Positions 1 through 8,426 are shown, counted from the first letter of the stretch. The stretch: DNA of 64,000 nucleotides from Bin87 sp965207585 (GCA_965207585.1 CBDBMT010000003.1:2232001-2296000), one strand, 5' to 3'. Program-made: numbers and translations. Notes: a model not told the origin generated them from the letters alone.

Positions 1-19
1 TGATTTCCAGTTCCGGCAT
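1..19 (-). CDS. 5' end of a gene running off the window (begins MPELEI)
   Basis: Only six codons are visible, reading MPELEI on the minus strand. The start is credible because GGAGGG lies about six bases upstream of the ATG. The beginning MPEL is reminiscent of Fpg/Nei DNA glycosylases, whose N-terminal proline is catalytic and which usually start MPELPE, but six residues cannot decide this. It is divergent from the amidohydrolase at 126, so the roughly 100 bases between them should hold both promoters. Confidence 0.45.
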
Positions 20-125
20 AATGTCCCTCCGCCAGACGTGGTCAATCGAGATGTTTAGTCGCAATGGAGCGCGATTATAGCACCGCGCCTGGTGTAACTC
101 GCGAAGCCTTTCTCGAAACTCGCCA

Positions 126-1661
126 ATGACTCCCTCTGCCGAAATCCTCCTGCTTAACGGCAAAATCCTCGCCGGAGAGGGCAGCCCCTCCGCGCTGGCC
201 GTATCGGGCGGCCGGGTCGTCGCGACTGGGGACGACCGTGAAATCCGCCGGTTGGGGACGCCGGGCGCAACTGTACTGGACTGCGGCGGTCGCGCGGTCA
301 TCCCGGGCATCGTGGACGCCCACTGCCACCTGTTGGCAACCGCCGCCATCAGCCTGCGGGTGGATTGCCGGCCGGCTGCGACTCCGGATGTTGAGTCGAT
401 CGTTGAGGCGCTCCGCGGTGCTGCGACTTCACATAACGGCTGGATACGTGGTTACGGCTACGACGACTCTCCCCTGGGCCTGGGCCGGCATCTCAACCGC
501 CACGACCTGGACCGCGTGGCCACGGATCGACCCGTGAGGGTGGATCATCGCTCCGGTCACGCCTGCGCGCTGAACAGCCGCGCACTGGCGAGGGTCGGTA
601 TTGACCGCCTGACACCGGACCCGCCGGGTGAAGTGATCGCGAGAGATGCCGACGGCGAGCCAACCGGGTTGCTATTGGAGATGGACGATTGGCTGCAGGG
701 GCGTGCGGGAGGAGCCGAAGATTCATCGCCGGGGCAAATGGAGCAGGCCATGCGCGATTTCGGCGACAGGTTGCTGGCCTATGGCATTACCGCCGTCACG
801 GATGCCGGGCCCAGCAATGGCCTGGAACGTTGGCGGTACTTCGAGGAAACGACGGCTGACGGCACGCTTCCCCTGCGGTTGACCATGATGGTCGGCTTCG
901 ACCTATTGGCGGAAATCCAAGCGGCCGGCTTGGGCTACGGGGCCACCGCAAACCAGGGCCAGCTGACTGTGGGCCACGCCAAGATCATGCTCACCGCGTC
1001 GACCGGGCAACTGCGTCCCGACCCGGCTCAGTTGGCGGAGATGGTAGCGTACGCCCACGAACTGGGATTTCCCGTGGCCATTCACGCGGTGGAGCGCGAC
1101 GCTGTCGTCGCATCCGCCCTGGCAATCGGCGACGCCCCTCAGTCCCTCGCTGGCGGCGGCGACCGCATCCCCGACCGCATCGAGCACTGCGCCGAGTGTC
1201 CGCCGGATGTGCTCGATCTGGTGGCCCAAAGCGGGGCGACGGTGGTTCCGAATCCGGGGTTTTTGCACTACGACGGGGAGCGTTACCTCAGCACCGTCGC
1301 GGGCGACCTTATGCCTCATCTTTACCCGGTGGCCGCGTTGGTCGAGCGTGGAATCCCAACTCGTCTTGGCTCCGACGCGCCGGTTATCGAGCCTAATCCG
1401 TGGGCGTCGATGGCAGCCGCAGTGTCTCGCCAATCCGCCGCCGGCGTTGAACTCGGTGGTGTATCAGTGAATTCGGTGGCGGAAGCGCTGGCCCTGCACT
1501 CCAGCGCACGGCGCATCACACCGGGGATGCCGGCGGACCTGGCAGTGGTGGAACCCGATCCGTTCGCGGTTTCGGTGAAGGATTTACCCGCTGTTCGTTC
1601 CGTGGCGACCATCGTGGCCGGCCGGTTGGCTTGGCGCGGAGGCGATTGCCAGACGACGTAG
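126..1661 (+). CDS. Amidohydrolase family 3 (YtcJ-like) metal-dependent hydrolase
   Basis: A 511-residue protein with the amidohydrolase layout: a small N-terminal beta domain, then VIPGIVDAHCHLL (about residue 60) carrying the first HxH metal ligands, a TIM-barrel body with IHAVERDA and RIEHCAE holding further histidines, GSDAPV near residue 416 as the final Asp ligand, and a C-terminal PGMPADLAVVEPDP block typical of the family. YtcJ-like enzymes hydrolyse amides or related bonds; the substrate cannot be read here. It is probably cytoplasmic as no signal peptide is seen. The last ~340 bases are overlapped on the opposite strand by the open frame of the aspartic-protease gene. Confidence 0.9.
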   Translation: MTPSAEILLLNGKILAGEGSPSALAVSGGRVVATGDDREIRRLGTPGATVLDCGGRAVIPGIVDAHCHLLATAAISLRVDCRPAATPDVESIVEALRGAATSHNGWIRGYGYDDSPLGLGRHLNRHDLDRVATDRPVRVDHRSGHACALNSRALARVGIDRLTPDPPGEVIARDADGEPTGLLLEMDDWLQGRAGGAEDSSPGQMEQAMRDFGDRLLAYGITAVTDAGPSNGLERWRYFEETTADGTLPLRLTMMVGFDLLAEIQAAGLGYGATANQGQLTVGHAKIMLTASTGQLRPDPAQLAEMVAYAHELGFPVAIHAVERDAVVASALAIGDAPQSLAGGGDRIPDRIEHCAECPPDVLDLVAQSGATVVPNPGFLHYDGERYLSTVAGDLMPHLYPVAALVERGIPTRLGSDAPVIEPNPWASMAAAVSRQSAAGVELGGVSVNSVAEALALHSSARRITPGMPADLAVVEPDPFAVSVKDLPAVRSVATIVAGRLAWRGGDCQTT

Positions 1662-2047
1662 CTCTGGTTCCAAGAAGCGGGGAGTTCCTCAGTGGAAACC
1701 TGGCCACCTTCACGCATTTGCATGGTCACTGCACTGCCCCAGAGCAAGTCGGCGCCGATAATCGCCTCATCCCACGTTTCCAGTACCCGAATTTCTCGCC
1801 GATGTTCGTGCCACATGATGGTTGCGCCGTATAGTTGAAACCTGACGGTTTGTCCGTCAGCCAGGGTCATCTCGATTTCGTCTCGCCAGGTTAACCCCAA
1901 ACTGCGAATTGTTATGCCAGGTAAAGCCAACTCCAGGTCAAACCCGGTGTCTATCATGGCGTTCAACCGCCGCAGACGACCCACCGCGTCCAGCAGGTCT
2001 ATAGGGATAATGGCTTTGCGATTCTGGCCAACACGCCCGCTGATCAT
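1322..2047 (-). CDS. Clan AA (retropepsin-like) aspartic protease with an over-long C-terminus
   Basis: The first ~125 residues look like small bacterial clan AA proteases: AMIDTGFD gives the Asp-Thr-Gly catalytic triad, and GADLLWGSAVT matches the second conserved block near the usual C-terminal end. The family is normally about 110-130 residues, yet this frame stays open for 241 codons, the last ~115 running antisense into the amidohydrolase gene. Either the tail is translated spuriously after loss of the normal stop, or an indel near 1680 removed it. The ATG overlaps the stop of the upstream gene as ATGA, so the pair should be translationally coupled. Cellular target unknown. Confidence 0.65.
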   Translation of the reverse strand: MISGRVGQNRKAIIPIDLLDAVGRLRRLNAMIDTGFDLELALPGITIRSLGLTWRDEIEMTLADGQTVRFQLYGATIMWHEHRREIRVLETWDEAIIGADLLWGSAVTMQMREGGQVSTEELPASWNQSYVVWQSPPRQANRPATMVATERTAGKSFTETANGSGSTTARSAGIPGVMRRALECRASASATEFTDTPPSSTPAADWRDTAAAIDAHGLGSITGASEPRRVGIPRSTNAATG

Positions 2048-2328
2048 GTCATTTCCGATTTCGCAACTTTGGGCAGCCGGGGCCCGCCGAAGCGACCCAT
2101 GGTGGAATGCCCGATTTTGAACGTGAACACTCGCGCGCCTGGGCGGCGGTCATGCAATCGGTTTGATGCGATGACGTTGCTGGGATGAATCTCGTAATCA
2201 CCTGTATCCACGTCAAGCGACAAGAACTTCCCGTTCTCGTATGGCTCAACCTTGTGACGCAAATCAGCGTCATAAATGGCGTGAGCCTCTGGAGCGATAG
2301 ACTTGCGATTGTGCGATGGGGTTGCCAT
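2044..2328 (-). CDS. Small conserved partner protein of the aspartic protease
   Basis: 94 residues starting MATPSHNRKS, chosen over an upstream in-frame start because GGAGG lies at the right distance from the ATG at 2328. The centre reads PYENGKFLSLDVDTGDYEI and then a basic RLHDRRPG stretch. I recall this pattern (protein body, DVDTG/DIDTG, DYEI, then a Gly-rich end) from small proteins encoded just before clan AA aspartic proteases in cyanobacteria and Chloroflexi. Here it overlaps the protease by four bases. The tight pairing is toxin-antitoxin-like in layout, but no such activity is established and the function is unknown. Confidence 0.7.
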   Translation of the reverse strand: MATPSHNRKSIAPEAHAIYDADLRHKVEPYENGKFLSLDVDTGDYEIHPSNVIASNRLHDRRPGARVFTFKIGHSTMGRFGGPRLPKVAKSEMT

Positions 2329-2348
2329 AACACATCCTCCCCAGTGTT

Positions 2349-2394
2349 CCGGGGCGGCTAGCCCAACCAACGATGCTTGGGCTAGCCGCCCCGG
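2349..2394. repeat. Perfect 18-bp stem palindrome between two minus-strand genes
   Basis: Arms at 2349-2366 and 2377-2394 are perfect reverse complements (CCGGGGCGGCTAGCCCAA) around a 10-base loop. It lies downstream of the PEP-mutase-like gene and directly before the ribosome-binding site of the small partner gene. No T-run follows on either strand, so it is not a classical intrinsic terminator. It could be a dispersed palindromic repeat, an mRNA-stabilising hairpin or an attenuating structure. Confidence 0.75.
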
Positions 2395-2410
2395 TTAGGC
2401 TCAACCGGGT

Positions 2411-3298
2411 CTAATGGCCTACGCGGTCCTGGAACTCGCGTTCCGTCGTTGCCGCTTCCACCGCCTGGTATTCGGGCAGGCTGATCAGGGCCTCCACCTC
2501 GGCGCGACGCTGGGCGACCTCTGCCGCGCCGATGCCGATGTGGCCGGTGTCCCGCAGGCTGGTGTATGCGTTCTGGATGCCCTGCACCGCTGCGATGGCC
2601 GGCGTGGTGGCGTAGATGATGACCTTGTAGCCCAACTCCTCGTATTCCTGCACCGTGATGTCGTCGGTGCCGGCGATGACGAGCAGCGGCACGTCAGGTA
2701 CGCCGGCGCGGAAGGTTGCCAGGTCCTCGCGCTGGCGCACGCCCCGGGGCATTACCACGTCCACGCCCAGGTCCCGCAGGGCGTTGCCCCGGGCGATGGC
2801 GTCTTCCATGTCGCCCTCTACTGCGGTGAAGGAATCGGTGCGCCCGATGATCAGGAAGTCAGGGTCGCTGCGGGCTTCCAGGGCATAACGCATCTTTTCC
2901 AGGAACTCGTCGATGGGGATCACGTGCTCCAGGCCGGCGTGGTAGGACGCGCGCTTGGGGAACACCTGGTCCTCGATGTGGATGCCGCAGATACCGGCCC
3001 GCTCGAAAGTGCGCACGGTGTGCATGGTATGCACCGGATCGCCGTAGCCGGCGCCGGCGTCGCAGATGACGGGCAGCGGCACGGATTTCGCCACGCGCTG
3101 GGCAACGTCGACCTGCTCGGTCAGCGTCATCAGCGGCTCGGTGACGGCCAGGTGGGCCCCGCTCATGTAACCGCCCACGTAAACGGTATCGAACCCCAGG
3201 GACTGCACCACGCGCGCGGACATCGGGTCATAAGCGCCGGGCGCGAGTATCGTTTCACCGGCGGTCAGTCGGTTTTTCAGGTCGGAACGCAGAGACAT
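2411..3298 (-). CDS. Isocitrate lyase/PEP mutase superfamily protein
   Basis: 295 residues; the ATG at 3298 (MSLRSDLKN) is preferred over the longer frame because GGAGGT lies 8 bases upstream. The fold markers are VYVGGYMSGAHLAV, VICDAGAGYGDPV in place of the usual DxDTGYG metal site, and GIHIEDQVFPK. The KKCGH/KRCGH segment with the catalytic Cys of isocitrate and methylisocitrate lyases is replaced by FPKRASYHAG, so classical lyase chemistry with that Cys is unlikely. I recall uncharacterised Chloroflexi and actinobacterial homologues with the same replacement. It probably acts on a 2-oxo or 2-hydroxy acid; substrate unknown. Confidence 0.85.
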   Translation of the reverse strand: MSLRSDLKNRLTAGETILAPGAYDPMSARVVQSLGFDTVYVGGYMSGAHLAVTEPLMTLTEQVDVAQRVAKSVPLPVICDAGAGYGDPVHTMHTVRTFERAGICGIHIEDQVFPKRASYHAGLEHVIPIDEFLEKMRYALEARSDPDFLIIGRTDSFTAVEGDMEDAIARGNALRDLGVDVVMPRGVRQREDLATFRAGVPDVPLLVIAGTDDITVQEYEELGYKVIIYATTPAIAAVQGIQNAYTSLRDTGHIGIGAAEVAQRRAEVEALISLPEYQAVEAATTEREFQDRVGH

Positions 3299-3414
3299 TT
3301 GAGTACACCTCCGATCAGGCAGGGTCATCTTCAGATTCGTGCCGGCAAGCGTACCATACCGGGCTCCCGCGCACGGACTGGAGCTGGGCACAACCGCCCG
3401 GATGCCCGCGCCGC

Positions 3415-4238
3415 CTAGATGGGGAAAGCTCGTTCCAGTCCCTGGCGCTGGTCGGCGGTGAGGCTCCAACCCGAGGCCGCGCAGTTGGCCTCGGTTCGCT
3501 CCACGCTGTTGGACTTGGGGATGGCGATGATCCCCTCTTGGTCAGCGACCCAATTCAGGGCTACCTGGGCCACGGTTTTCCCCACCACGCCGGCAACTTC
3601 TTCCAGTGCGTCGTTATCGCGGTTCCTGCCCAGCGCCCGGCGCAGGCGACCGCCGCGATTGCCCACCAGCGCCCCTTCGTGGAGCGGCGAGTACGCGATG
3701 ACCGTGATATTGTTTCGGCGGCAGTAGGGGACCACGTCGCGCTCGGCGCTGCGTCGGCGCAGGTTGTACAGGATCTGGTTGGAGACGATGGGCACGTTGG
3801 GCATGGCCGCCTGGGCTTCCCGCATCTCGTCAACCGAAAAGTTGCTGACCCCTACGTGCGCCACCGCGCCGTCTGACACCAGCCGGTCCATGGCGCGCAT
3901 GGTTTCGGCGATGGGAACCCTGGGGTTGGGCCAGTGGATCTGGTACAGGTCGATGGGTCCACGGCCAGCAGGCGCAGGCTTTGCTCGGCGGCCTTGAGCA
4001 CCTCATCGTAGCGCAGATGGCTGCCCAGCACCTTGGTCGCCACGATGACCTCGTCCCGGATTCCTGCGATGGCTTCGCCCACCGCCGCCTCGGTGCGGTA
4101 CATCTCGGCGGTGTCGATCAGGTTTGCGCCCAGCTCGACGCCGCGTCGCAGCGGTTCGGGTCCGCCGGAGTATCGCCAGGTGCCCAGGCCAATCTCGGGG
4201 ACCATCAGGTCCGACGATCCCAACCGTTCGTAGTTCAT
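3415..4238 (-). pseudogene. Aldo/keto reductase split by a single-base frameshift
   Basis: Two overlapping minus-strand frames together give one aldo/keto reductase of about 270 residues. The 5' part begins MNYERLGSSDLMVPEIGLG and contains LIDTAEMY (catalytic Asp and Tyr) and VATKVLGS (catalytic Lys). The 3' part contains HVGVSNFSVDEM, VIAYSPL and IAIPKSN (cofactor-binding segment). The frame changes near 3953-3960, where GTGGACCCATCGAC would read VDxIDLYQIHWPNP with one more base; the catalytic His of QIHW lies just after the break. The lost base is next to a CCC run, so an assembly or sequencing error is as likely as a true pseudogene. NAD(P)H-dependent carbonyl reduction if intact. Confidence 0.8.
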
Positions 4239-4290
4239 GCCGACTGTTTCCTTGTTTCTGGTAGTTGAGTTGAGGGAATGGCCGGCGCGA

Positions 4291-6141
4291 TTACGGCGTG
4301 ACGTCAAACTGCGCCTCGGCGATCTTGCGGCCGGACTCGTACACGTACGCCCAGTAGCGCCCCGGCGCCCAACGCAGCGGGGCGGTTGGACCTACCGACA
4401 GCCACTGGGTGCCGCCGGCGAACTGTGATTCGAACTGCACGGGCACTCGGCGTCGGCCGTTGGTAAAACCATCCTCAAAGTACTCGACCACCTCGAAATG
4501 CAGTTGCCTGGGATCCCCGGAGATCGAGTAGGAATATTTGAGCGTCAGGTACACCCAACCCTCCACATCCGACGCCGCAAACCTGTCGACCGGCTGACCG
4601 TCCACGCTCAACGCGACGTATGCCTGGTCCACCCGACCGTTGACTGTCGGCAGGGTTGGATCTACCGGAGCCGAATCAGGGACTCCTTCGACCGCGGTGG
4701 ACGTCCGGCCCCGGTACCATTGGTCCCAGATGTGCTCCAGGTCGGGTTGCATCTGCATGCCGCCGGCCCGGAGCCATTCCACGCGGATATCGGTTTCCGT
4801 GAAGTCGTGCTGCGATGGGTAAGAAGGGTCTCGCGCCAGCGTGGCGTACAGCGCGCGCCAAGCCTGGAGGAACCGTTCCTCGCCCAGTTGCTGGTACAAA
4901 GCTATGAGCAGTCGCTCGCCGAGAAAGTAGTTGCACCGCCACAAGCCGGGATCCGCCTGCGCCTCCTCCGGATTGTCTGGTGACAGCAGTTCCAGTTCAC
5001 TGAGGGACGAGGCGCCGGCGCAGGGATAGTTGGTCGACTCCAGGGACGCGCCTGCGGTGACGTGGCGGGCGTAGGTGGCGGCGAAATCCGCTCCGCCTTC
5101 CGCGTACCAGACGGGTTCCGCATACAGGTAATAGTGCGCAATCTCGTGAAAAACGGCATGTGGAGCAAAATCCGGTTTGGAGTTGTCGTCGATCTCCGGC
5201 AACAACGTGACGTGGGTCTGATAGTTGGTGCCGGCCGCCACCCCCACAACGTAGTCGGTGACGTGTATCACTATGGCCGGGGTCGGAAAATCGGCATCGA
5301 ACATGCCCTCGAAAACGGGCACCGCGGCCCGGGCGACGTCCATCACCGGCGAACCGGCCGGCGCGGGTCCGGAGCGCACTATCGCGATTGGGACAATCGA
5401 CCCGCTCCGGTTGGTTGTGGTTCCCAGTTCTACGTTGAGGGTTTCGGGGTTGGCCACTGTCGCGTCGAATTCGGGCGAAAGAAACCGGGAACGTTCGTAG
5501 AGTACCGCCACAATCGCGGCTTCGACAGTGGTCAATCCGTCGCGGAACCAGCCCGCGCTGGCGAGCTGCGCCAACCGATCCGGTCTGTCCCGGGCCATGC
5601 GTTGCAGCGACAATAATGCCGGTGAATCCATCGGTCGCAGACCGTTTTTGAATTCGTCCGATGCCAGCAATGCGCTCAAGACCTCCGGCGCTTCGAGACC
5701 CAAGTTCACCATGCGTTCGGCTGCGTTGAATTCGTCCACGGTCTGCAAGCCGTCGGCGATCCAACTGATGCTGAGAATCTGCGCGACGACAACGGGGTCG
5801 GCCCGTTCCGCGAATTCCCAATTGCGCGCCTCGGAAAGGCTGAATGGTGAAGGCTCCGGGGTAGCGGTGGGAGTTTGGCGAGGTATCGCCGTGGCGGGAA
5901 TGACCTGCGGCGATGAAGCGCTTGCCGGCGTCACGGTGGGCGCAGTGGTGGCCGGCGGCGGAGTAGCAGTGGGTGATGGCCCGGTTTCCTGGGAGGTGGC
6001 GACCCTCGCCAGGGCCGCATCTATGGTCGCCTGTAGGTCAGCGGTGGGCGAATCGGTTGCTGGAGCGGCGCCAAAGAAGCAGCCAACGGAGGCGATCACC
6101 CCCATCAAGCCAAGAGCCAACCAGGTCGGTGCGTAACGCAT
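4291..6141 (-). CDS. Putative zinc metallopeptidase lipoprotein (HExxH)
   Basis: About 616 residues. The ATG at 6141 gives a clean lipoprotein signal (MRYAPTWLALGLMG, lipobox ASVGC); a GTG 21 bases upstream is the alternative. After the Cys comes a Thr/Pro/Ala-rich linker of about 80 residues, then a domain with the zinc-peptidase motif HEIAHYYLYAEPVWYAEGGA, in which HEIAH supplies two His ligands and the Glu of AEGGA fits the third ligand of gluzincin-type enzymes. A beta-rich C-terminal domain follows (YWAYVYESGRKIAEAQF). It should be anchored on the outer face of the membrane. Substrate unknown; assignment to a named peptidase family is not possible by eye. Confidence 0.75.
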   Translation of the reverse strand: MRYAPTWLALGLMGVIASVGCFFGAAPATDSPTADLQATIDAALARVATSQETGPSPTATPPPATTAPTVTPASASSPQVIPATAIPRQTPTATPEPSPFSLSEARNWEFAERADPVVVAQILSISWIADGLQTVDEFNAAERMVNLGLEAPEVLSALLASDEFKNGLRPMDSPALLSLQRMARDRPDRLAQLASAGWFRDGLTTVEAAIVAVLYERSRFLSPEFDATVANPETLNVELGTTTNRSGSIVPIAIVRSGPAPAGSPVMDVARAAVPVFEGMFDADFPTPAIVIHVTDYVVGVAAGTNYQTHVTLLPEIDDNSKPDFAPHAVFHEIAHYYLYAEPVWYAEGGADFAATYARHVTAGASLESTNYPCAGASSLSELELLSPDNPEEAQADPGLWRCNYFLGERLLIALYQQLGEERFLQAWRALYATLARDPSYPSQHDFTETDIRVEWLRAGGMQMQPDLEHIWDQWYRGRTSTAVEGVPDSAPVDPTLPTVNGRVDQAYVALSVDGQPVDRFAASDVEGWVYLTLKYSYSISGDPRQLHFEVVEYFEDGFTNGRRRVPVQFESQFAGGTQWLSVGPTAPLRWAPGRYWAYVYESGRKIAEAQFDVTP

Positions 6142-6187
6142 GATCGAAAGTATAGAGTTCACAAAGGCCGTGTGCTATCAGGTACGC

Positions 6188-6193
6188 TATAAT
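6188..6193 (+). promoter_or_regulatory. Candidate -10 element (TATAATCG type)
   Basis: A perfect TATAAT followed by CG lies 54 bases before the SDR start codon. No convincing -35 is seen at 16-18 bases spacing. The same TATAATCG occurs upstream of several other genes in the window, which supports its use as a promoter. Confidence 0.5.
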
Positions 6194-6246
6194 CGCCGCC
6201 ATCGGGTTCAACCCGCAACGGAAACTTCACCGGGAGAGTTGCAGAC

Positions 6247-6999
6247 ATGGGCAAGCTGGACGGCAGGGTAGCACTGATAACCGGTTCGGGCCGCAACATC
6301 GGCCGGGCCACGGCGCTGATGATGGCGGCGGAAGGGGCCAACATCGTGGTCAACGCGCGCAGCAACCGCGACGAGGCGGAGGCGACTGCCGCGGCCGTTG
6401 AGGAATTGGGGGTGAAGGCTCTGCCCGTCCTCGCCGACGTTTCCCAAAAGGACCAGGTTGATGCCATGATCGACGCCGCCATGTCCACTTTCGGGCACAT
6501 CGACATTCTGGTGAACAATGCCGCCATTCGGCCGCACAAACCCTTCACCGAAGTGACGGTGGAGGACTGGGAGCATGTACGGGGCGTGGTGCTGGATGGT
6601 TCCTTCTACACCACGCGTGGGGTCATCCAGCAGATGGTGGACAACGGCTTTGGGCGCATAGTGTTTCTGACCGGCGACGGGGCGTTCCGAGGGAGCCCGC
6701 TGCGCGCTCACGTGTCGGCGGCCAAGATGGGGATTGTGGGCATGGCCCGCAGCCTGGCCTCGGAGTTTGCCGCCAACAACATCCGCGTCAACGTCGTTTC
6801 CCCGGGAAGCATCGACACCAGCCGCGCCAACCCGGAATGGTACGCCGGCCGGGTTCCCGATGCTTCCGCCGTTCCCCTGGGCCGGCAGGGCAAGCCCGAT
6901 GAAATCGCGTCTACGGTGACTTTCCTGTGTACGGACGACGGCGGTTTTATCACCGGCCAGACCATCCACGTGAACGGAGGACAGGGCTTCTTCGGCTGA
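6247..6999 (+). CDS. Short-chain dehydrogenase/reductase with altered active site
   Basis: 250 residues, the length of classical SDRs. TGSGRNIGRA is the TGxxxGxG nucleotide-binding turn, NNAAIRP the structural NNAG-type motif, and VNVVSPGSI and ITGQTIHVNGGQG are typical C-terminal blocks. The normal YxxxK is changed: the segment reads RAHVSAAKMG, so the residue four before the Lys is Val, not Tyr, and the upstream catalytic Ser position reads FLTGDG. The fold is clear but standard Tyr-based proton transfer is not possible; a nearby His could substitute, or the enzyme does something else. GGGAG lies just upstream of the start. Confidence 0.88.
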   Translation: MGKLDGRVALITGSGRNIGRATALMMAAEGANIVVNARSNRDEAEATAAAVEELGVKALPVLADVSQKDQVDAMIDAAMSTFGHIDILVNNAAIRPHKPFTEVTVEDWEHVRGVVLDGSFYTTRGVIQQMVDNGFGRIVFLTGDGAFRGSPLRAHVSAAKMGIVGMARSLASEFAANNIRVNVVSPGSIDTSRANPEWYAGRVPDASAVPLGRQGKPDEIASTVTFLCTDDGGFITGQTIHVNGGQGFFG

Positions 7000-7063
7000 C
7001 CTGCTGTCCGGCGTCGGATCCTGGCTCAAAACCTGCCACCGATTCGGCCGCTCGCGCCATGGA

Positions 7064-7089
7064 AAACGGCTCCAGACTCGGAGCCGTTT
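7064..7089 (-). terminator. Intrinsic terminator of tRNA-Gly
   Basis: A perfect 10-bp stem (AAACGGCTCC with GGAGCCGTTT) closes a 6-base loop, 11 bases beyond the tRNA 3' end on the minus strand. On that strand the stem ends in TTTT. The symmetric A/T flanks may also let it stop plus-strand transcription from the SDR gene. Confidence 0.8.
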
Positions 7090-7100
7090 GCATTTTCATC

Positions 7101-7175
7101 TGGAGCGGAAGACGGGATTCGAACCCGCGACCTTCTCCTTGGCAAGGAGACGCTCTACCACTGAGCCACTTCCGC
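7101..7175 (-). tRNA. tRNA-Gly (anticodon GCC)
   Basis: Read on the minus strand: acceptor GCGGAAG pairs with CTTCCGC, D arm GCTC-AGTGGTA-GAGC, anticodon stem TCTCC/GGAGA with loop TTGCCAA giving anticodon GCC, T arm GCGGG-TTCGAAT-CCCGT. The discriminator is T and the CCA end is encoded in the genome (7101-7103). Confidence 0.97.
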
Positions 7176-7407
7176 CGGCTGTGCGTCGCTTATTGTGATC
7201 TTACCATAAGCCCGGAATGGGTGTAAAGGAATTAGGCGCGAAACTGACCGCGTCCTCTGGCTCACAAAACGCGGTTTAGCGCTGGCGCACACGCGGCGTT
7301 CTGACCATCTTGACCCCCTATATACCCTGTGCTTTACTTGCGCAACCATTTGCCCGAATGTTGTCGGCAGGCCCAAATGCACTCAAATTGAAGAGGTTAC
7401 CAGACTT

Positions 7408-8397
7408 ATGAAAGTCGCTGTCCTCGATGACTATCAGAGCGTTGCCTCCGGCATGGCCGATTGGTCGGGCCTGCCCGGGGGGATAGAGGTTACCTTTTTC
7501 AGCGATCACCTCGCCGACGAGGATGCGCTGGCCGCGCGCCTTGGCGACTTTGACATCGTGATGGGCATGCGGGAACGGACCGCTTTCCCCCGCTCCCTCC
7601 TGGAACGGCTGCCGGCGCTGCGCTGCCTGATTACCACCGGCGCCCGCAACGCCTCATTCGACACCGACGCGGCCACTGATTTGGGCATCACCGTCTGCGG
7701 CACGCCCGGAGAGGGCGAGGGTCCCACTGAGCTGACCTGGGGCCTGATTATCGGCCTGATGCGCCGCATCGCCGAGGAGGATCGCGCCACCCGTGACCAG
7801 GGCAAATGGGGCATCCACGTGGGCCACGGACTGCGGGGAAAGACGCTGGCGCTGCTGGGCCTCGGCCACATCGGTTCGCTGGTGGCCCGCGTCGGCAACG
7901 CTTTCGACATGAATGTCATCGCGTGGAGCCAGAACCTGACACCGGAGCGGGCCGCCGAGTGCAACGCCACCCTGGTCGACAAGGACACCCTGTTCGCGGA
8001 AGGCGACGTGGTATCCGTCCACGTCCGCCTGAGCGACCGAACGCGCGGGCTGGTGGGCGCTCACGAGATTGGGCTGATGAAACCGTCGGCGATCCTGGTG
8101 AACATCTCCCGTGGACCCATCGTTGACGAGGCGGCGCTGGTGGATGCGCTCCAGCGGAAGGCCATCGGCGGCGCCGCGCTGGATACCTTCGACGTGGAAC
8201 CGCTGCCGGTCGGCCATCCTTTCCTCACGCTGGACAACACGCTCATCACCCCGCACGTGGGATACGTCACGCAGGAGGGCTATCGCGCCTTCTATAGCGG
8301 CGTGGTCGAGAACATCCGCGCCTTCGCCTCCGGGGAGTCGATTCGGGTCATCAACCCCGACGTGCTCCAGTCCCCCAATCTGCGCGGCCCGGCCTGA
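7408..8397 (+). CDS. D-2-hydroxyacid dehydrogenase family protein
   Basis: 329 residues with the family's two-domain order. The NAD-binding Rossmann motif is LLGLGHIGSLVA (near residue 148), followed by HVRLSDRTRGLVG and ILVNISRGPIVDE with substrate-binding Arg positions, the catalytic Glu in DTFDVEPLP and the catalytic His in TPHVGY. These enzymes reduce 2-oxo acids to D-2-hydroxy acids with NADH, or the reverse. The specific acid is unknown. It begins a plus-strand run with the quinone-oxidoreductase-like, methyltransferase and LLM genes, spaced by 29 bases or less, so a shared transcript is likely. Confidence 0.9.
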   Translation: MKVAVLDDYQSVASGMADWSGLPGGIEVTFFSDHLADEDALAARLGDFDIVMGMRERTAFPRSLLERLPALRCLITTGARNASFDTDAATDLGITVCGTPGEGEGPTELTWGLIIGLMRRIAEEDRATRDQGKWGIHVGHGLRGKTLALLGLGHIGSLVARVGNAFDMNVIAWSQNLTPERAAECNATLVDKDTLFAEGDVVSVHVRLSDRTRGLVGAHEIGLMKPSAILVNISRGPIVDEAALVDALQRKAIGGAALDTFDVEPLPVGHPFLTLDNTLITPHVGYVTQEGYRAFYSGVVENIRAFASGESIRVINPDVLQSPNLRGPA

Positions 8398-8426
8398 AGC
8401 CGGCCGCCCATCAGGAGAAACGCTGA

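Noticed and set aside
2414..3418. Long plus-strand open frame opposite the PEP-mutase-like gene
   Set aside because: It is the antisense of a clear gene, with biased Gly/His/Ala composition and no domain; a high-GC shadow.
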